NCBI GenBank assembly: GCA_003543635.1
Contig: DNAE01000176.1
Location: 1-10,632, forward strand
Direction: 5' to 3'
From: Clostridiales bacterium
GTDB taxonomy: Bacteria > Bacillota > Clostridia > Saccharofermentanales > Saccharofermentanaceae
DNA: 10,632 nucleotides
The translations under genes were made by a program, and so were the position numbers. Shown here piece after piece: positions 1 through 7,392 of the stretch (its first letter is position 1; each line of letters starts with the position of its first letter). The notes below the pieces were generated by a model that saw only the letters and a program-made list of their open reading frames with translations, had not been told where the DNA came from and did not search any database.

Positions 1-1435
1 TGCCGATACCGTTATCCTCCACCTCCATCACCACGTCGTCCCCGTCCTCGAAGATCCTGATGACGATATGGCCCTCGTCTATCATATTGAGTCCGTGGTA
101 CAGAGCGTTCTCGATCATGGGCTGGAGGGTTCTCTTGTTGCACATATACTGACTGCACTTTTCATCCACTTCGAACCTGTAGTCGAACTGGTTCTGGTAT
201 CTGTACTTCTGGATCTTCAGGTAGCACTCCGCATGGAGGACCTCCTTCTCGATGGGGATGATCTCGTGACCGCGGCTTATGCTTATCCTGAAGAGCTTGG
301 CGAGGGCATTGACCATCAATACCGCCTCGTCGTTCTTCCCCTCCTCGCACATCCAGGAAATGGAATCCAATGTGTTATAGAGGAAGTGGGGATTTATCTG
401 GGCCTGAAGTGCCTTAAGTTCCGTCTTCCTCAAGGTGGTCTCCTCGTTCTTGACCTCCTCCATCAGTTGCTGGATCCTGACAACAAGGTGTTCGAAGGAA
501 TCGGAGAGGCGGTTGACCTCCACGGCGCCCCTGATGGGTTCGAAGACGAATCCCGAGGCGTTGCTCTCGAATTCCTTCATGGCGTTGCTGAGTTTCTTAA
601 CGGGCTTGGTGAAAAGGTAGCTGAAAAGGCTTCCGCTCAGGAAGGACATGAGGACCACCAGAAGGAGGATCAGCACCGACACGATTATCATGGTGTTGAC
701 CCGGGTGTTTACCGTCTCATCAAGATAGGTAACGCCTATGATCTTCCAGTTGCTGTTCTTAAGGCTCTTCACCGTATAGATCATGTTGCCGCTCATGTGG
801 GAGCCGTCCGGGAGATCCTTTATCTCCTCGTTCTCCGCCTTGAGTCCCGCGTGGATGAGCTGCTGCTGGGGATGGTAGATGATGTTACCCTCATCGTCCA
901 TTATGAAGCAGTAGCCGTGGCTTCCGATACCCACCTCGTCGATATAGCCCGCGATATCCGAGAACCTGATATCCATGGCGATCCTGTCCACGCCGCCGAA
1001 TTCCTCACCCACTCTCTTGGAGATGGTAACGACCCAGGGGTAGTTATTATCCAGGACGGATACCACGTGGGGAGCGGAGATGCTTATCCCCTCACTTCCG
1101 TCGTTCTCCTGGGAGAGGTTCCTGTAGATCATTTCCTTAACGGGATAGTTGGACCAGATCCCGGTGTTATTCCCGTATTCGTCGTAGGTGGCGATCATGA
1201 CCACATCGTTCCTGATGGCGATCAGGTCCTCGAAGAATTCCTCCTCCGGGGAGATCTTATCCATGATGAGTATCATGTCGTCGGTGTAGTTATTAATGGT
1301 GACGGCGACCTGGTCCACGGACTGCTCCGTATTGGTGACCGCCGTCTTCTCCATGGAATCCCGGAAGAGGGTATTGAAGACTATAAGGGCGATTATCACG
1401 GCCGTGAAGACCATGGTGACCACCACCAGGGTCAT
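1..1435 (-). CDS. YesM-type sensor histidine kinase (3' end beyond window)
   Basis: Membrane sensor kinase expected to phosphorylate the response regulator encoded just upstream. I translated the minus strand from the ATG at 1435 and found 478 open codons running off the window. Residues 1-21 form a membrane helix. About 30-245 is an extracellular Cache-like sensor region containing GYCFIMDDEGNIIYHP (174-189). A second helix spans about 247-273, followed by a HAMP-like linker starting FTKPVKKLSNAM. The His_kinase (PF06580) block LQAQINPHFLYNTLDSI places the phospho-accepting histidine at residue 350. The N box is MIENALYHG (440-448) and DNGIG (474-478) begins the ATP lid; the last part of the ATPase domain is missing only because the window ends. 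The start overlaps the regulator's stop as ATGA, suggesting translational coupling. No ATG, GTG or TTG lies upstream in the open frame, which extends back to about 1501. Unusually, no positive charge precedes the first helix. The ligand is unknown; a sugar is inferred from the neighbouring importer. Confidence 0.93.
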   Translation of the reverse strand, partial: MTLVVVTMVFTAVIIALIVFNTLFRDSMEKTAVTNTEQSVDQVAVTINNYTDDMILIMDKISPEEEFFEDLIAIRNDVVMIATYDEYGNNTGIWSNYPVKEMIYRNLSQENDGSEGISISAPHVVSVLDNNYPWVVTISKRVGEEFGGVDRIAMDIRFSDIAGYIDEVGIGSHGYCFIMDDEGNIIYHPQQQLIHAGLKAENEEIKDLPDGSHMSGNMIYTVKSLKNSNWKIIGVTYLDETVNTRVNTMIIVSVLILLLVVLMSFLSGSLFSYLFTKPVKKLSNAMKEFESNASGFVFEPIRGAVEVNRLSDSFEHLVVRIQQLMEEVKNEETTLRKTELKALQAQINPHFLYNTLDSISWMCEEGKNDEAVLMVNALAKLFRISISRGHEIIPIEKEVLHAECYLKIQKYRYQNQFDYRFEVDEKCSQYMCNKRTLQPMIENALYHGLNMIDEGHIVIRIFEDGDDVVMEVEDNGIG

Positions 1436-3069
1436 GGCATCGGATAGGGATAGCTCTGTCTTCGAAACGCCTCGCAGAACTCTTCTTCCGTCATCTGCTT
1501 CTTATACTGGATGGGAGACATGCCCGTCTCCTTTTTGAAACTGTAGCTGAAATAATGCTGGTCCGTGTAGCCGCACTTAAGGGCCACGTCCTTGACCTTG
1601 AAGGCGGGATACTTAAGGAGCTCCTTGGCCTCCTCCATCCTCCTCTTGGTGAGGAGCTCGATAAAGGTGGAGCCTATCTCCTTCCTCACCAGGGCACTCA
1701 GGTAGTTGGGGGACACCGCTATCTTACGGCTTACGCTCACCAGGGAGATATCGGGATCCGAGAACTCCTTGTTTATATATTCGATGGCCAGGTTGCAGTG
1801 ACGGGACCCCGACTTCCTGCACTGCTCCGATACGATGGTCGCCGCCTTCACCGTGAGGTTGCGGCAGTAGTCCCGGATCTTGCTGACGTTGCCGTAAAGG
1901 TCCGCCATCTGAAGGGGACACTCCTCCTGGAGCATGGCCACGTGTTCCTTATCCGCCACGGAGTACATGATCTTATAGATGGAAGAGGTCAGGTTGGGTA
2001 CGATGAAGTTCGCGGAGAGCTTATACCTTCCCACGTGTTCCAGGGAATCGAAGATCCTGTCACAGGCCTCCCCCGCCTCCCTGCTCAATCCGCCTCGCAC
2101 GAGCCTCTCCTCCTCGGATACGAAGTCCTCGAAGTCCTCTATATCAGCGAAAAAGTCATTCTCCATGTCGGAGATATATCTTATGTTCGAGACTTCCTCC
2201 CCGTTATAGGAGATGGCGTTCATGGCCTCCACGTAGAGTTCGTGAAGGTTCGTCACCGCATCGCCTATCCTGCTTATGCCGATCCTGGAATCGCAGTCCA
2301 TGATCCTCAGGACGCTCTGGGTGATGTCCTCCACCGCGATGTGGATATACTTCTCGATGGTTCTTCTCGTGGCATAAAGGAGGGATATTACCCTGCCGTC
2401 TATGTAAAAGCTCACGTGCTTGATATACTTCTTGAGTATCAGGTCGATGGAATTGACGGTGGTCTTGGATGTTATGTTGACTCCGTTGCGGTCGTTCAGG
2501 GCGGTAACGAGTACGCAGTAGGACATCTCCGCTTCCGGGGTCATGAGGCCCAGCCTCAGGGCTTCGCTCATTATCCTGCCGCTGTTGTTCTCCGATTCCG
2601 CATGGGTATATCCGTCCAGCAGAAGGGGCATAACGAAGGACATGATGTCCAGGTGTTCCTTCGCCATCTGGCCGGATCTGAACTGATCGAACTTATCGTC
2701 TATTATCTTCTTGATCTTGACCAGTTCCGCGCTCATCTCCTCGGCGGAGATGGGCTTCAGAAGGTAGCTTATTATGTTGTACTGGATGGCCTTCTTGGCG
2801 AATTCGAAGACCTCGTATCCCGTGAGGAATGCGATCTGGGTGGCAGGCCTTACCTCCCTCACCTGACGGGCAAGCTCGATGCCTCCGATGAAGGGCATCA
2901 TGATGTCCGTGAGCAGAAGGTCTGGACCGAGTTTTTCCGTGAGTTCCAGAGCCTCGGCTCCGTTGCTCGCCTCACCTATGACCTTAAAGCCCAGTTCTTC
3001 CCAGTTGATCTTCCTTACCAGCGCTCTTCTGATCTCTTCTTCGTCGTCCGCGACTATAACGGTATACAT
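1432..3069 (-). CDS. YesN-type response regulator, receiver plus AraC-family DNA-binding domain
   Basis: Cytoplasmic transcription regulator of 545 residues, a usual length for YesN proteins. The receiver domain covers about 1-120, with the acidic pair D8/D9, phospho-acceptor D55 in LLLTDIMMP, the conserved threonine T83 and lysine K105 in YLLKP. The middle (about 125-420) is the poorly conserved linker typical of the family. The C-terminal 426-525 is an AraC/XylS double helix-turn-helix, seen in IAVSPNYLSALVRKEIG and VALKCGYTDQHYFSYSFKK. The start ATG at 3069 has GGGGAGG about 7 bases upstream, which fixes it well. The stop overlaps the sensor kinase start by ATGA, so the two are almost surely a cognate pair. 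The gene follows the sugar permease by 131 bases. The probable role is activation of the neighbouring sugar importer, as for other YesMN pairs beside sugar genes; this is inference. A long open frame on the opposite strand here is a shadow. Confidence 0.96.
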   Translation of the reverse strand: MYTVIVADDEEEIRRALVRKINWEELGFKVIGEASNGAEALELTEKLGPDLLLTDIMMPFIGGIELARQVREVRPATQIAFLTGYEVFEFAKKAIQYNIISYLLKPISAEEMSAELVKIKKIIDDKFDQFRSGQMAKEHLDIMSFVMPLLLDGYTHAESENNSGRIMSEALRLGLMTPEAEMSYCVLVTALNDRNGVNITSKTTVNSIDLILKKYIKHVSFYIDGRVISLLYATRRTIEKYIHIAVEDITQSVLRIMDCDSRIGISRIGDAVTNLHELYVEAMNAISYNGEEVSNIRYISDMENDFFADIEDFEDFVSEEERLVRGGLSREAGEACDRIFDSLEHVGRYKLSANFIVPNLTSSIYKIMYSVADKEHVAMLQEECPLQMADLYGNVSKIRDYCRNLTVKAATIVSEQCRKSGSRHCNLAIEYINKEFSDPDISLVSVSRKIAVSPNYLSALVRKEIGSTFIELLTKRRMEEAKELLKYPAFKVKDVALKCGYTDQHYFSYSFKKETGMSPIQYKKQMTEEEFCEAFRRQSYPYPMP

Positions 3070-3102
3070 AATACCCTCCCCGCTTGATTATCACGTATCT
3101 AT

Positions 3103-3132
3103 ATTAAACCACATTATCCCTTCCTGCACCAA
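3103..3132 (-). promoter_or_regulatory. Possible promoter of the response regulator/kinase pair
   Basis: On the minus strand, TTGGTG (3132-3127) is followed after 18 bases by TTTAAT (3108-3103), reasonable matches to the -35 and -10 boxes of a housekeeping sigma-factor promoter. Transcription would start roughly 27 bases before the regulator ATG, leaving room for its GGGGAGG site. The -35 box overlaps the T run of the preceding hairpin. It suggests the two-component pair can be transcribed independently of the transporter genes. The evidence is motif matching by eye only. Confidence 0.35.
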
Positions 3133-3163
3133 AACCGCCGCACGCGGATAGACCGTATGCGGC
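3131..3163 (-). terminator. Weak hairpin after the permease gene
   Basis: The minus strand carries GCCGCA (3163-3158) and TGCGGC (3142-3137) as outer arms, with a further CGG/CCG pairing inside two mismatches and a short loop TCTAT. The stem is followed by GG and then four Ts. It lies 37-70 bases after the permease stop. The T run is short, so it is more likely a leaky terminator or mRNA 3'-end stabiliser than a complete stop, which would let some transcription continue into the regulator gene. Confidence 0.45.
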
Positions 3164-3200
3164 ATTGTCTTGGGGAGGTATTATAAGGGGTATGTTATGA

Positions 3201-4385
3201 TCATTTTTTTCGAGATTTCACGTCGAAGGCAACGGCGATGATGAATATGATACCCTTGACGATGTACTGATAGGAGATATCGATACTCATCAGGTTCATG
3301 CCGTTGGTAAGGGACATGATGACGAATGTTCCGATGATGGCATTGGTGACCTTACCGACACCGCCCGATACTGCGGTACCTCCGATGTAGGAGGAGGCGA
3401 TGGCATCCATCTCGAAGGCAAGACCCGCGGTGGGTGTTGCGGAGGAGAGCCTCGATGTGTAAAGGAAACCCGCAACGGCTGCCAGGACCGACATGGAGCA
3501 GAAGGCAAAAAGCGTAACCTTCTTAACGTCTACACCGGAGAGTTCCGCCGCCTGATCGTTGCCGCCGATACCGTAGATATGACGGCCGAGCTTTGTCTTG
3601 GAGAGCATGAATGCATAGAGGGCAAGGATGACTCCGACGATGCAGGCACTGATCGGGATACCCTTATTGATGGCGAGCATCCAAGCCGCGAACAGGATGA
3701 CGATGGATACGACCACGAGACCCGTTACGAAGATGGGCATGGAGACAACGGGGAAGTCATACTTCTGTCTGTTCTTTCTGGAGCGGACCTGGAAGAATAT
3801 TACGGCCGCTACGGCTATGAGGGCGATGATCATGGTGACGATATGTACGCCCGAGTTATTTCCGGGGATGTCGGGGATAAATCCCTGGCACATCGCCTTG
3901 AAAGTCTCGTTTGTAACGATGATGGTACCGGTACCCGCAAGGGACCTGGTGAGGAGACCTCTGAATATGAACATACCCGCCAGAGTCGTTATGAATGCGG
4001 GGATGCCCATCCTGGTGACAAGGGTGCCCTGATAGAAACCGATGGCAAGACCCATGAGGAGCACGATGAGCATGGAAAGCCAGACGTTAAGTCCCGCCTT
4101 CTCCATGAGGATCGCCGCCACGGCGCCGGAAAGACCCGCCACGTATCCGCAGGAAAGGTCGATGTGCTTAAGGATAAGTATGAGTGTCATACCTATGGCG
4201 AGTACGGCAACGTATGCTGCCTGGTTGAAAAGATTCGATATGTTCTGGGCAGTAAAGAACTTTCCCCGGGTCCATATCTGGAATACGAGCATGATAACGA
4301 CGAGTGCGAAGTACATCATGTAGCTCGCCGAATTGTTCTTGACAAGAGTTATGACCTCCTTGCCGAGACTTTGCTTCTTCTCCAT
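3201..4385 (-). CDS. mmsB: Multiple-monosaccharide ABC transporter permease (MmsB/GguB type)
   Basis: Membrane channel subunit of a sugar importer, 394 residues, of the BPD_transp_2 (PF02653) family that includes MglC, RbsC, XylH and GguB. The sequence shows about ten hydrophobic segments. A conserved segment LILILKHIDLSCGYVAGLSG lies near residues 68-87. The cytoplasmic coupling loop GRHIYGIGGNDQAAELSGVDV follows about two-thirds of the way along. A charged insert SRKNRQKYDF near residue 205 adds length relative to RbsC (about 320 residues) and fits the longer XylH/GguB group. The protein ends in the basic tail KSRKK. The ATG at 4385 is preceded by GAGGAGG, and the ATPase gene stops only 18 bases upstream, so the two are cotranscribed. 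The exact sugar cannot be read from the sequence; relatives take xylose, arabinose, galactose or glucose. Also known as GguB. Confidence 0.93.
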   Translation of the reverse strand: MEKKQSLGKEVITLVKNNSASYMMYFALVVIMLVFQIWTRGKFFTAQNISNLFNQAAYVAVLAIGMTLILILKHIDLSCGYVAGLSGAVAAILMEKAGLNVWLSMLIVLLMGLAIGFYQGTLVTRMGIPAFITTLAGMFIFRGLLTRSLAGTGTIIVTNETFKAMCQGFIPDIPGNNSGVHIVTMIIALIAVAAVIFFQVRSRKNRQKYDFPVVSMPIFVTGLVVVSIVILFAAWMLAINKGIPISACIVGVILALYAFMLSKTKLGRHIYGIGGNDQAAELSGVDVKKVTLFAFCSMSVLAAVAGFLYTSRLSSATPTAGLAFEMDAIASSYIGGTAVSGGVGKVTNAIIGTFVIMSLTNGMNLMSIDISYQYIVKGIIFIIAVAFDVKSRKK

Positions 4386-4403
4386 TTTGTTTTTCCTCCT
4401 CGT

Positions 4404-5933
4404 TTATGAATTGATGGCCATCTTCATGACCTTTTCTTCAGTTGCTTCCTCAATGGGAAGTTCTCCCGTGATCTTGCCCTCGCTCATTACGTAGAGACGG
4501 TCCGACATACCCAGGACCTCGGGCAGCTCCGACGAGATCATTATTATGGACATTCCCTGCTTCACCAGGTCGTTCATTATGGAATAGATCTCGTACTTGG
4601 CCCCCACGTCGATACCTCGGGTGGGCTCGTCAAGGATAAGCACCTTGGGGTGGGAGAAAAGCCACTTCGATATCTGGACCTTCTGCTGATTACCGCCTGA
4701 TAATGCGTTCACCTTCTGGGCAACAGTGGGGGTCTTTATGTTGATATCCTTCTTGTAACCGTTGGCGATCTCGATCTCCTTGTTCTCGTCGATGGAGATG
4801 CCCTTTATGAGCTCATCGAGATTTGCCAGAGTGATGTTATATTTAACGTCCTGTATCAGAACGAGTCCGTTTCCTTTTCTGTCCTCGGAGACGTAGGCAA
4901 GTCCCTTCTTTATCGCCTGCTTCGGCGTCTTGAAAGTGACCCTCTCCCCGTCCATCCAGATCTCACCCGAGGTAATCTTGTACTTGTACGGATTACCGAA
5001 TACCGCCAGTGCGCATTCCGTTCTTCCTGCACCCATGAGACCCTGAAGTCCCACGATCTCGCCCTTCCGTACGTTGAAGCTGACATTCTTCAGCACCTGT
5101 CTTCCCGTGGAGCGGTCCTCTGCGGAAAGACCTTTCACTTCGAACATGATGTCGCCGATATTCTTCTCGAGCCTCTTGGGATAGACATCATCGATGGTCC
5201 TGCCCACCATGTTCTTTATTATGTTCGCCTCCGAGATATCGTCCGTCTTAGCGTCCAGGGAACAGATCGTGGATCCGTCCCTGAGTACCGTTATGGTGTC
5301 GGCAATGGCCGTTACCTCACGGAGCTTGTGAGAGATCATGATGCAGGTGATACCCTGGCTCTTTAATTCTCTCATGATGTCCAGAAGGTTCTGGGAGTCG
5401 TCTTCGTTGAGGGACGATGTGGGCTCATCGAAGATAAGGAGCTTACAGTTCTTGGATAAGGCCTTGGCGATCTCCACCAGCTGCTGCTTACCCGTGTTGA
5501 GAGTCTTGACCTTTATGGAAGGATCCACGTTGAGCCTGACCTTCTTGAGGTACTCCCCGGCCTTTACGATGGTCTCGTTCCAATCGATGGTCTTGCCCTT
5601 CATGATCTCGTGGCCCAAATAGATATTCTCATAAACCGACAGTTCCGGGAAAAGAGCCAGTTCCTGATAGATTATGGCAATACCCTTTGCCTCACTGTCC
5701 GCGATGCTCCTGAATCGCTGGACCTCACCGTCGAAGACTATGTCACCGGTGTATGTTCCGTATTTCCACACACCTGAAAGCACTTTCATGAGCGTGCTCT
5801 TTCCGGCTCCGTTCTCACCGACGAGACAATGTATCTCGCCCCTTTTTACCTTGAAGTTAACATCGCTCAAAGCTTTTACGCCGGGAAATTCCTTGGTTAT
5901 GTTACGCATTTCCAGAATGTATTCGTCTGTCAT
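4404..5933 (-). CDS. mmsA: Multiple-monosaccharide ABC transporter ATPase with two ABC domains (MmsA/GguA type)
   Basis: Cytoplasmic energy-coupling subunit, 509 residues, made of two fused ABC domains as in MglA, RbsA, XylG and GguA. Domain 1 has Walker A GENGAGKST (39-47), a signature in the altered form LNTGKQQ (145-151), Walker B LLIFDE (165-170) and switch histidine H202. Domain 2 has a degenerate Walker A GLMGAGRTE (298-306) with arginine in place of the catalytic lysine, a good signature LSGGNQQ (411-417), Walker B VLILDE (431-436), and serine at the switch-histidine position (MISSELPE). This asymmetry is normal for the family: one composite site hydrolyses well. The start ATG at 5933 has GGGGAG about 5 bases upstream. 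The binding-protein gene ends 90 bases before it, with a strong stem-loop between; the permease gene follows 18 bases after. Also known as GguA. Confidence 0.95.
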   Translation of the reverse strand: MTDEYILEMRNITKEFPGVKALSDVNFKVKRGEIHCLVGENGAGKSTLMKVLSGVWKYGTYTGDIVFDGEVQRFRSIADSEAKGIAIIYQELALFPELSVYENIYLGHEIMKGKTIDWNETIVKAGEYLKKVRLNVDPSIKVKTLNTGKQQLVEIAKALSKNCKLLIFDEPTSSLNEDDSQNLLDIMRELKSQGITCIMISHKLREVTAIADTITVLRDGSTICSLDAKTDDISEANIIKNMVGRTIDDVYPKRLEKNIGDIMFEVKGLSAEDRSTGRQVLKNVSFNVRKGEIVGLQGLMGAGRTECALAVFGNPYKYKITSGEIWMDGERVTFKTPKQAIKKGLAYVSEDRKGNGLVLIQDVKYNITLANLDELIKGISIDENKEIEIANGYKKDINIKTPTVAQKVNALSGGNQQKVQISKWLFSHPKVLILDEPTRGIDVGAKYEIYSIMNDLVKQGMSIIMISSELPEVLGMSDRLYVMSEGKITGELPIEEATEEKVMKMAINS

Positions 5934-5965
5934 GTTACTCCCCTTTTCTAGCGATATGGATAAAG

Positions 5966-6006
5966 ACCCGGGGGCCCGGCAAAACCAGTAAATCCGAGCC
6001 CCGGGT
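5966..6006 (-). promoter_or_regulatory. GC-rich intercistronic stem-loop between binding-protein and ATPase genes
   Basis: On the minus strand, arm ACCCGGGGCTCGG (6006-5994) pairs with CCGGGCCCCCGGGT (5979-5966) over 13 base pairs, with one G-U pair and one bulged C; the loop is 14 bases. The sequence after it, TCTTTAT, is a weak T run. Such hairpins after the binding-protein gene are a known way to protect its mRNA or partly end transcription, so that much more binding protein than ATPase/permease is made. Read from the other strand, the same hairpin is followed by five Ts, but no plus-strand gene ends here. The structure is seen; the role is inferred. Confidence 0.7.
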
Positions 6007-6023
6007 TTTTATAGTTCCTGATC

Positions 6024-7193
6024 TTATCCGGGATATCCTTCGATATCAGCGGCATCAACATAGCCCGCATCTACGGGAGCATTGATGTTGTCGATCGTGA
6101 TGACGGTTACGGGCGTCTCGTTGGAAGGCACTTCAGCCGTTCCGTTGTTGTATGTGGTGGACGTTGCAGGTGTACCGTTGTTAAGGATGTCGTTTACCAT
6201 GTCGCATGTTGTGGACGCGAGCTCTGCCGTGTTCTTCCAAATGGTCATGCTCTGAAGACCGGAGCAGATGTAACCCAGGGAAGCTGTCTCACAGTCCTGA
6301 CCGGTGATAACGAAGGAGGAGACATCGGGATCTGCGCTGAATGCGTCGGCGATGGCTCTTGCAGTACCGTCGTTGGGAGCGAGGATAGCGCAGTCGCCCT
6401 TGAGGGAAGCGTCGTTGGAAACAAGGTTAGCCTCGGCAAGGGATTTGGCTGTATTGAAATCCCAGTTTGTGGTGATGGTACCGAGGATGTTGGAAAGGGT
6501 CTCGTGATCGGCGGTCACGTCAAGGACCTGTCCTGCGTATGCGGAGATGGCATCACAGTTTGCAACGGTGAACTGGCCGTTGGCAACTGCATCGGAAAGA
6601 ACGCTCCATGCACCTGCGAAGAAGATGAAGGCGTTGTTGTCCGTTGTGGCGCCGGAATAGAGGTAGAGGGGAACGTTTGTCTGACCGGCATATGCGTCGA
6701 TGAGATACTGGCCCTGCTGAACTCCTACGTCGTAGCTGTTGAATGTTACATAGTAATCCACCGCATCGGTATCGGTGATAAGTCTGTCGTAGCAGATGAC
6801 CGTTACGTCATTCTCGTGGGCGAATTCCACTGCCTGTGCGGCTGCAGTTGCGTCCTGGGCGCAGATTACCAAAACATCGATGCCCTTCTCGATCAGGGAC
6901 TCTACGTTCGTAAGCTCTGTAGCGGAGCTGCCCTGCGAGAAAAGAACCTCGGAAGAGAAGCCTGCGTCACCGAGGATAGACGTGAAGGATGCCTCATCCT
7001 GGATCCACCTGGGCTCGTCACGGGTGGGAAGCACGATACCCACCTGAACCTCTCCGTCGGATGATGCACCCGAACCTGCTGCCGAACCGTCAGAGGAAGG
7101 GTCTGTTCCCTGTCCGGGAGCAAGTGCCGAACAACCGATTACGGAAGCTGCCATAGCCATTCCTAGAAAAGCTGAGATGATCTTCTTTTTCAT
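6024..7193 (-). CDS. chvE: ChvE-type multiple-monosaccharide-binding lipoprotein
   Basis: Extracellular sugar-binding subunit of the importer, 389 residues from the chosen start, of the periplasmic-binding-protein type 1 fold (Peripla_BP_4). The N-terminus MKKKIISAFLGMAMAASVIGC is a lipoprotein signal with lipobox VIGC, so Cys21 should be lipid-anchored. A Gly/Ser/Asp-rich tether follows. The mature domain has features of ChvE: VGIVLPTRDEPRWIQDE, EKGIDVLVICAQDATAA, ICYDRLI and VDYYVTFNSYDVGVQQGQYL. I prefer the ATG at 7193 because AAAGGAG lies 10 bases before it. An in-frame ATG at 7202 would add three residues but sits only about 2 bases from that site. The gene heads the transporter operon and is followed by the GC-rich hairpin. 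The sugar is not determined by the sequence. An alternative name for the same role is a GguAB-partner xylose/glucose-binding protein. Confidence 0.93.
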   Translation of the reverse strand: MKKKIISAFLGMAMAASVIGCSALAPGQGTDPSSDGSAAGSGASSDGEVQVGIVLPTRDEPRWIQDEASFTSILGDAGFSSEVLFSQGSSATELTNVESLIEKGIDVLVICAQDATAAAQAVEFAHENDVTVICYDRLITDTDAVDYYVTFNSYDVGVQQGQYLIDAYAGQTNVPLYLYSGATTDNNAFIFFAGAWSVLSDAVANGQFTVANCDAISAYAGQVLDVTADHETLSNILGTITTNWDFNTAKSLAEANLVSNDASLKGDCAILAPNDGTARAIADAFSADPDVSSFVITGQDCETASLGYICSGLQSMTIWKNTAELASTTCDMVNDILNNGTPATSTTYNNGTAEVPSNETPVTVITIDNINAPVDAGYVDAADIEGYPG

Positions 7194-7328
7194 TGATCTC
7201 ATTCTCCTTTTAAGATAAGTTTGCGATCTCTTCGATCGTCTGTTGACATGAATCTATCAAAGGAAAACGCCGTTAAAAATCGAATCATGTATCGAAAATG
7301 TGCGGAATCTTCACCCAAAAACGGGCAT
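7194..7328 (-). promoter_or_regulatory. Upstream control region of the sugar-transporter operon
   Basis: This gene-free stretch between the preceding terminator and the binding-protein gene must hold the operon's promoter, but I find no convincing -35/-10 pair. What it does hold: the ribosome binding site AAAGGAG just before the start; a small inverted repeat CGATC-TCTTC-GATCG (7224-7238) that could fold in the leader RNA; and three copies of GATTC (minus strand) at 7309-7305, 7286-7282 and 7254-7250, spaced 23 and 32 bases. The repeats are candidate sites for the AraC-type regulator, but such short words also arise by chance. I saw no good match to a catabolite-repression (cre) site. Confidence 0.4.
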
Positions 7329-7361
7329 AAAAAAACGCACGTAAATTTTCGCACGTTTTTT
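7329..7361 (-). terminator. Hairpin terminator after the membrane-protein gene, possibly bidirectional
   Basis: On the minus strand, AAAAAACGTGCG (7361-7350) pairs with CGTGCGTTTTTT over 12 pairs, including two G-U pairs, around the 8-base loop AAAATTTA. It ends in seven Ts (7335-7329). It lies about 32 bases after the membrane-protein stop, so it closes the hybrid-kinase/polyphosphate-kinase/membrane-protein unit and isolates the sugar operon. The plus strand also gives a stem followed by six Ts, although no gene reads toward it from that side. Confidence 0.8.
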
Positions 7362-7392
7362 GTTCAAGATCTTATTATCGGTTTAAGAAATC

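Noticed and set aside
68..1447. Long plus-strand open frame of 459 codons opposite the sensor kinase
   Set aside because: The minus strand encodes a clear YesM kinase with all its motifs. The plus-strand product has no recognisable domain, and the frame is open because the kinase avoids codons whose complements are stops.
1555..3087. Plus-strand open frame of 510 codons opposite the response regulator
   Set aside because: It mirrors the regulator almost end to end and encodes no family motif. It is a codon-bias shadow.
3579..4409. Plus-strand open frame opposite the permease
   Set aside because: The product is extremely rich in Asp, Glu, Gly and His, as expected for the complement of hydrophobic codons. 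The permease on the other strand is unmistakable.
6504..7064. Plus-strand Cys/Val/Gly-rich frame opposite the sugar-binding protein
   Set aside because: Cys richness comes from the complement of Ala/Thr codons. No ribosome binding site or known metal-binding pattern was seen.
7256..7275. Possible catabolite-repression (cre) site near GGAAAACGCCGTT
   Set aside because: It shares only a core AAACG with the consensus and lacks the flanking TG and CA symmetry.
7329..7361. Direct repeat of CGTGCG as a possible regulator site or repeat array
   Set aside because: The same bases are better explained as the two arms of a terminator hairpin with a seven-T run after a gene end.
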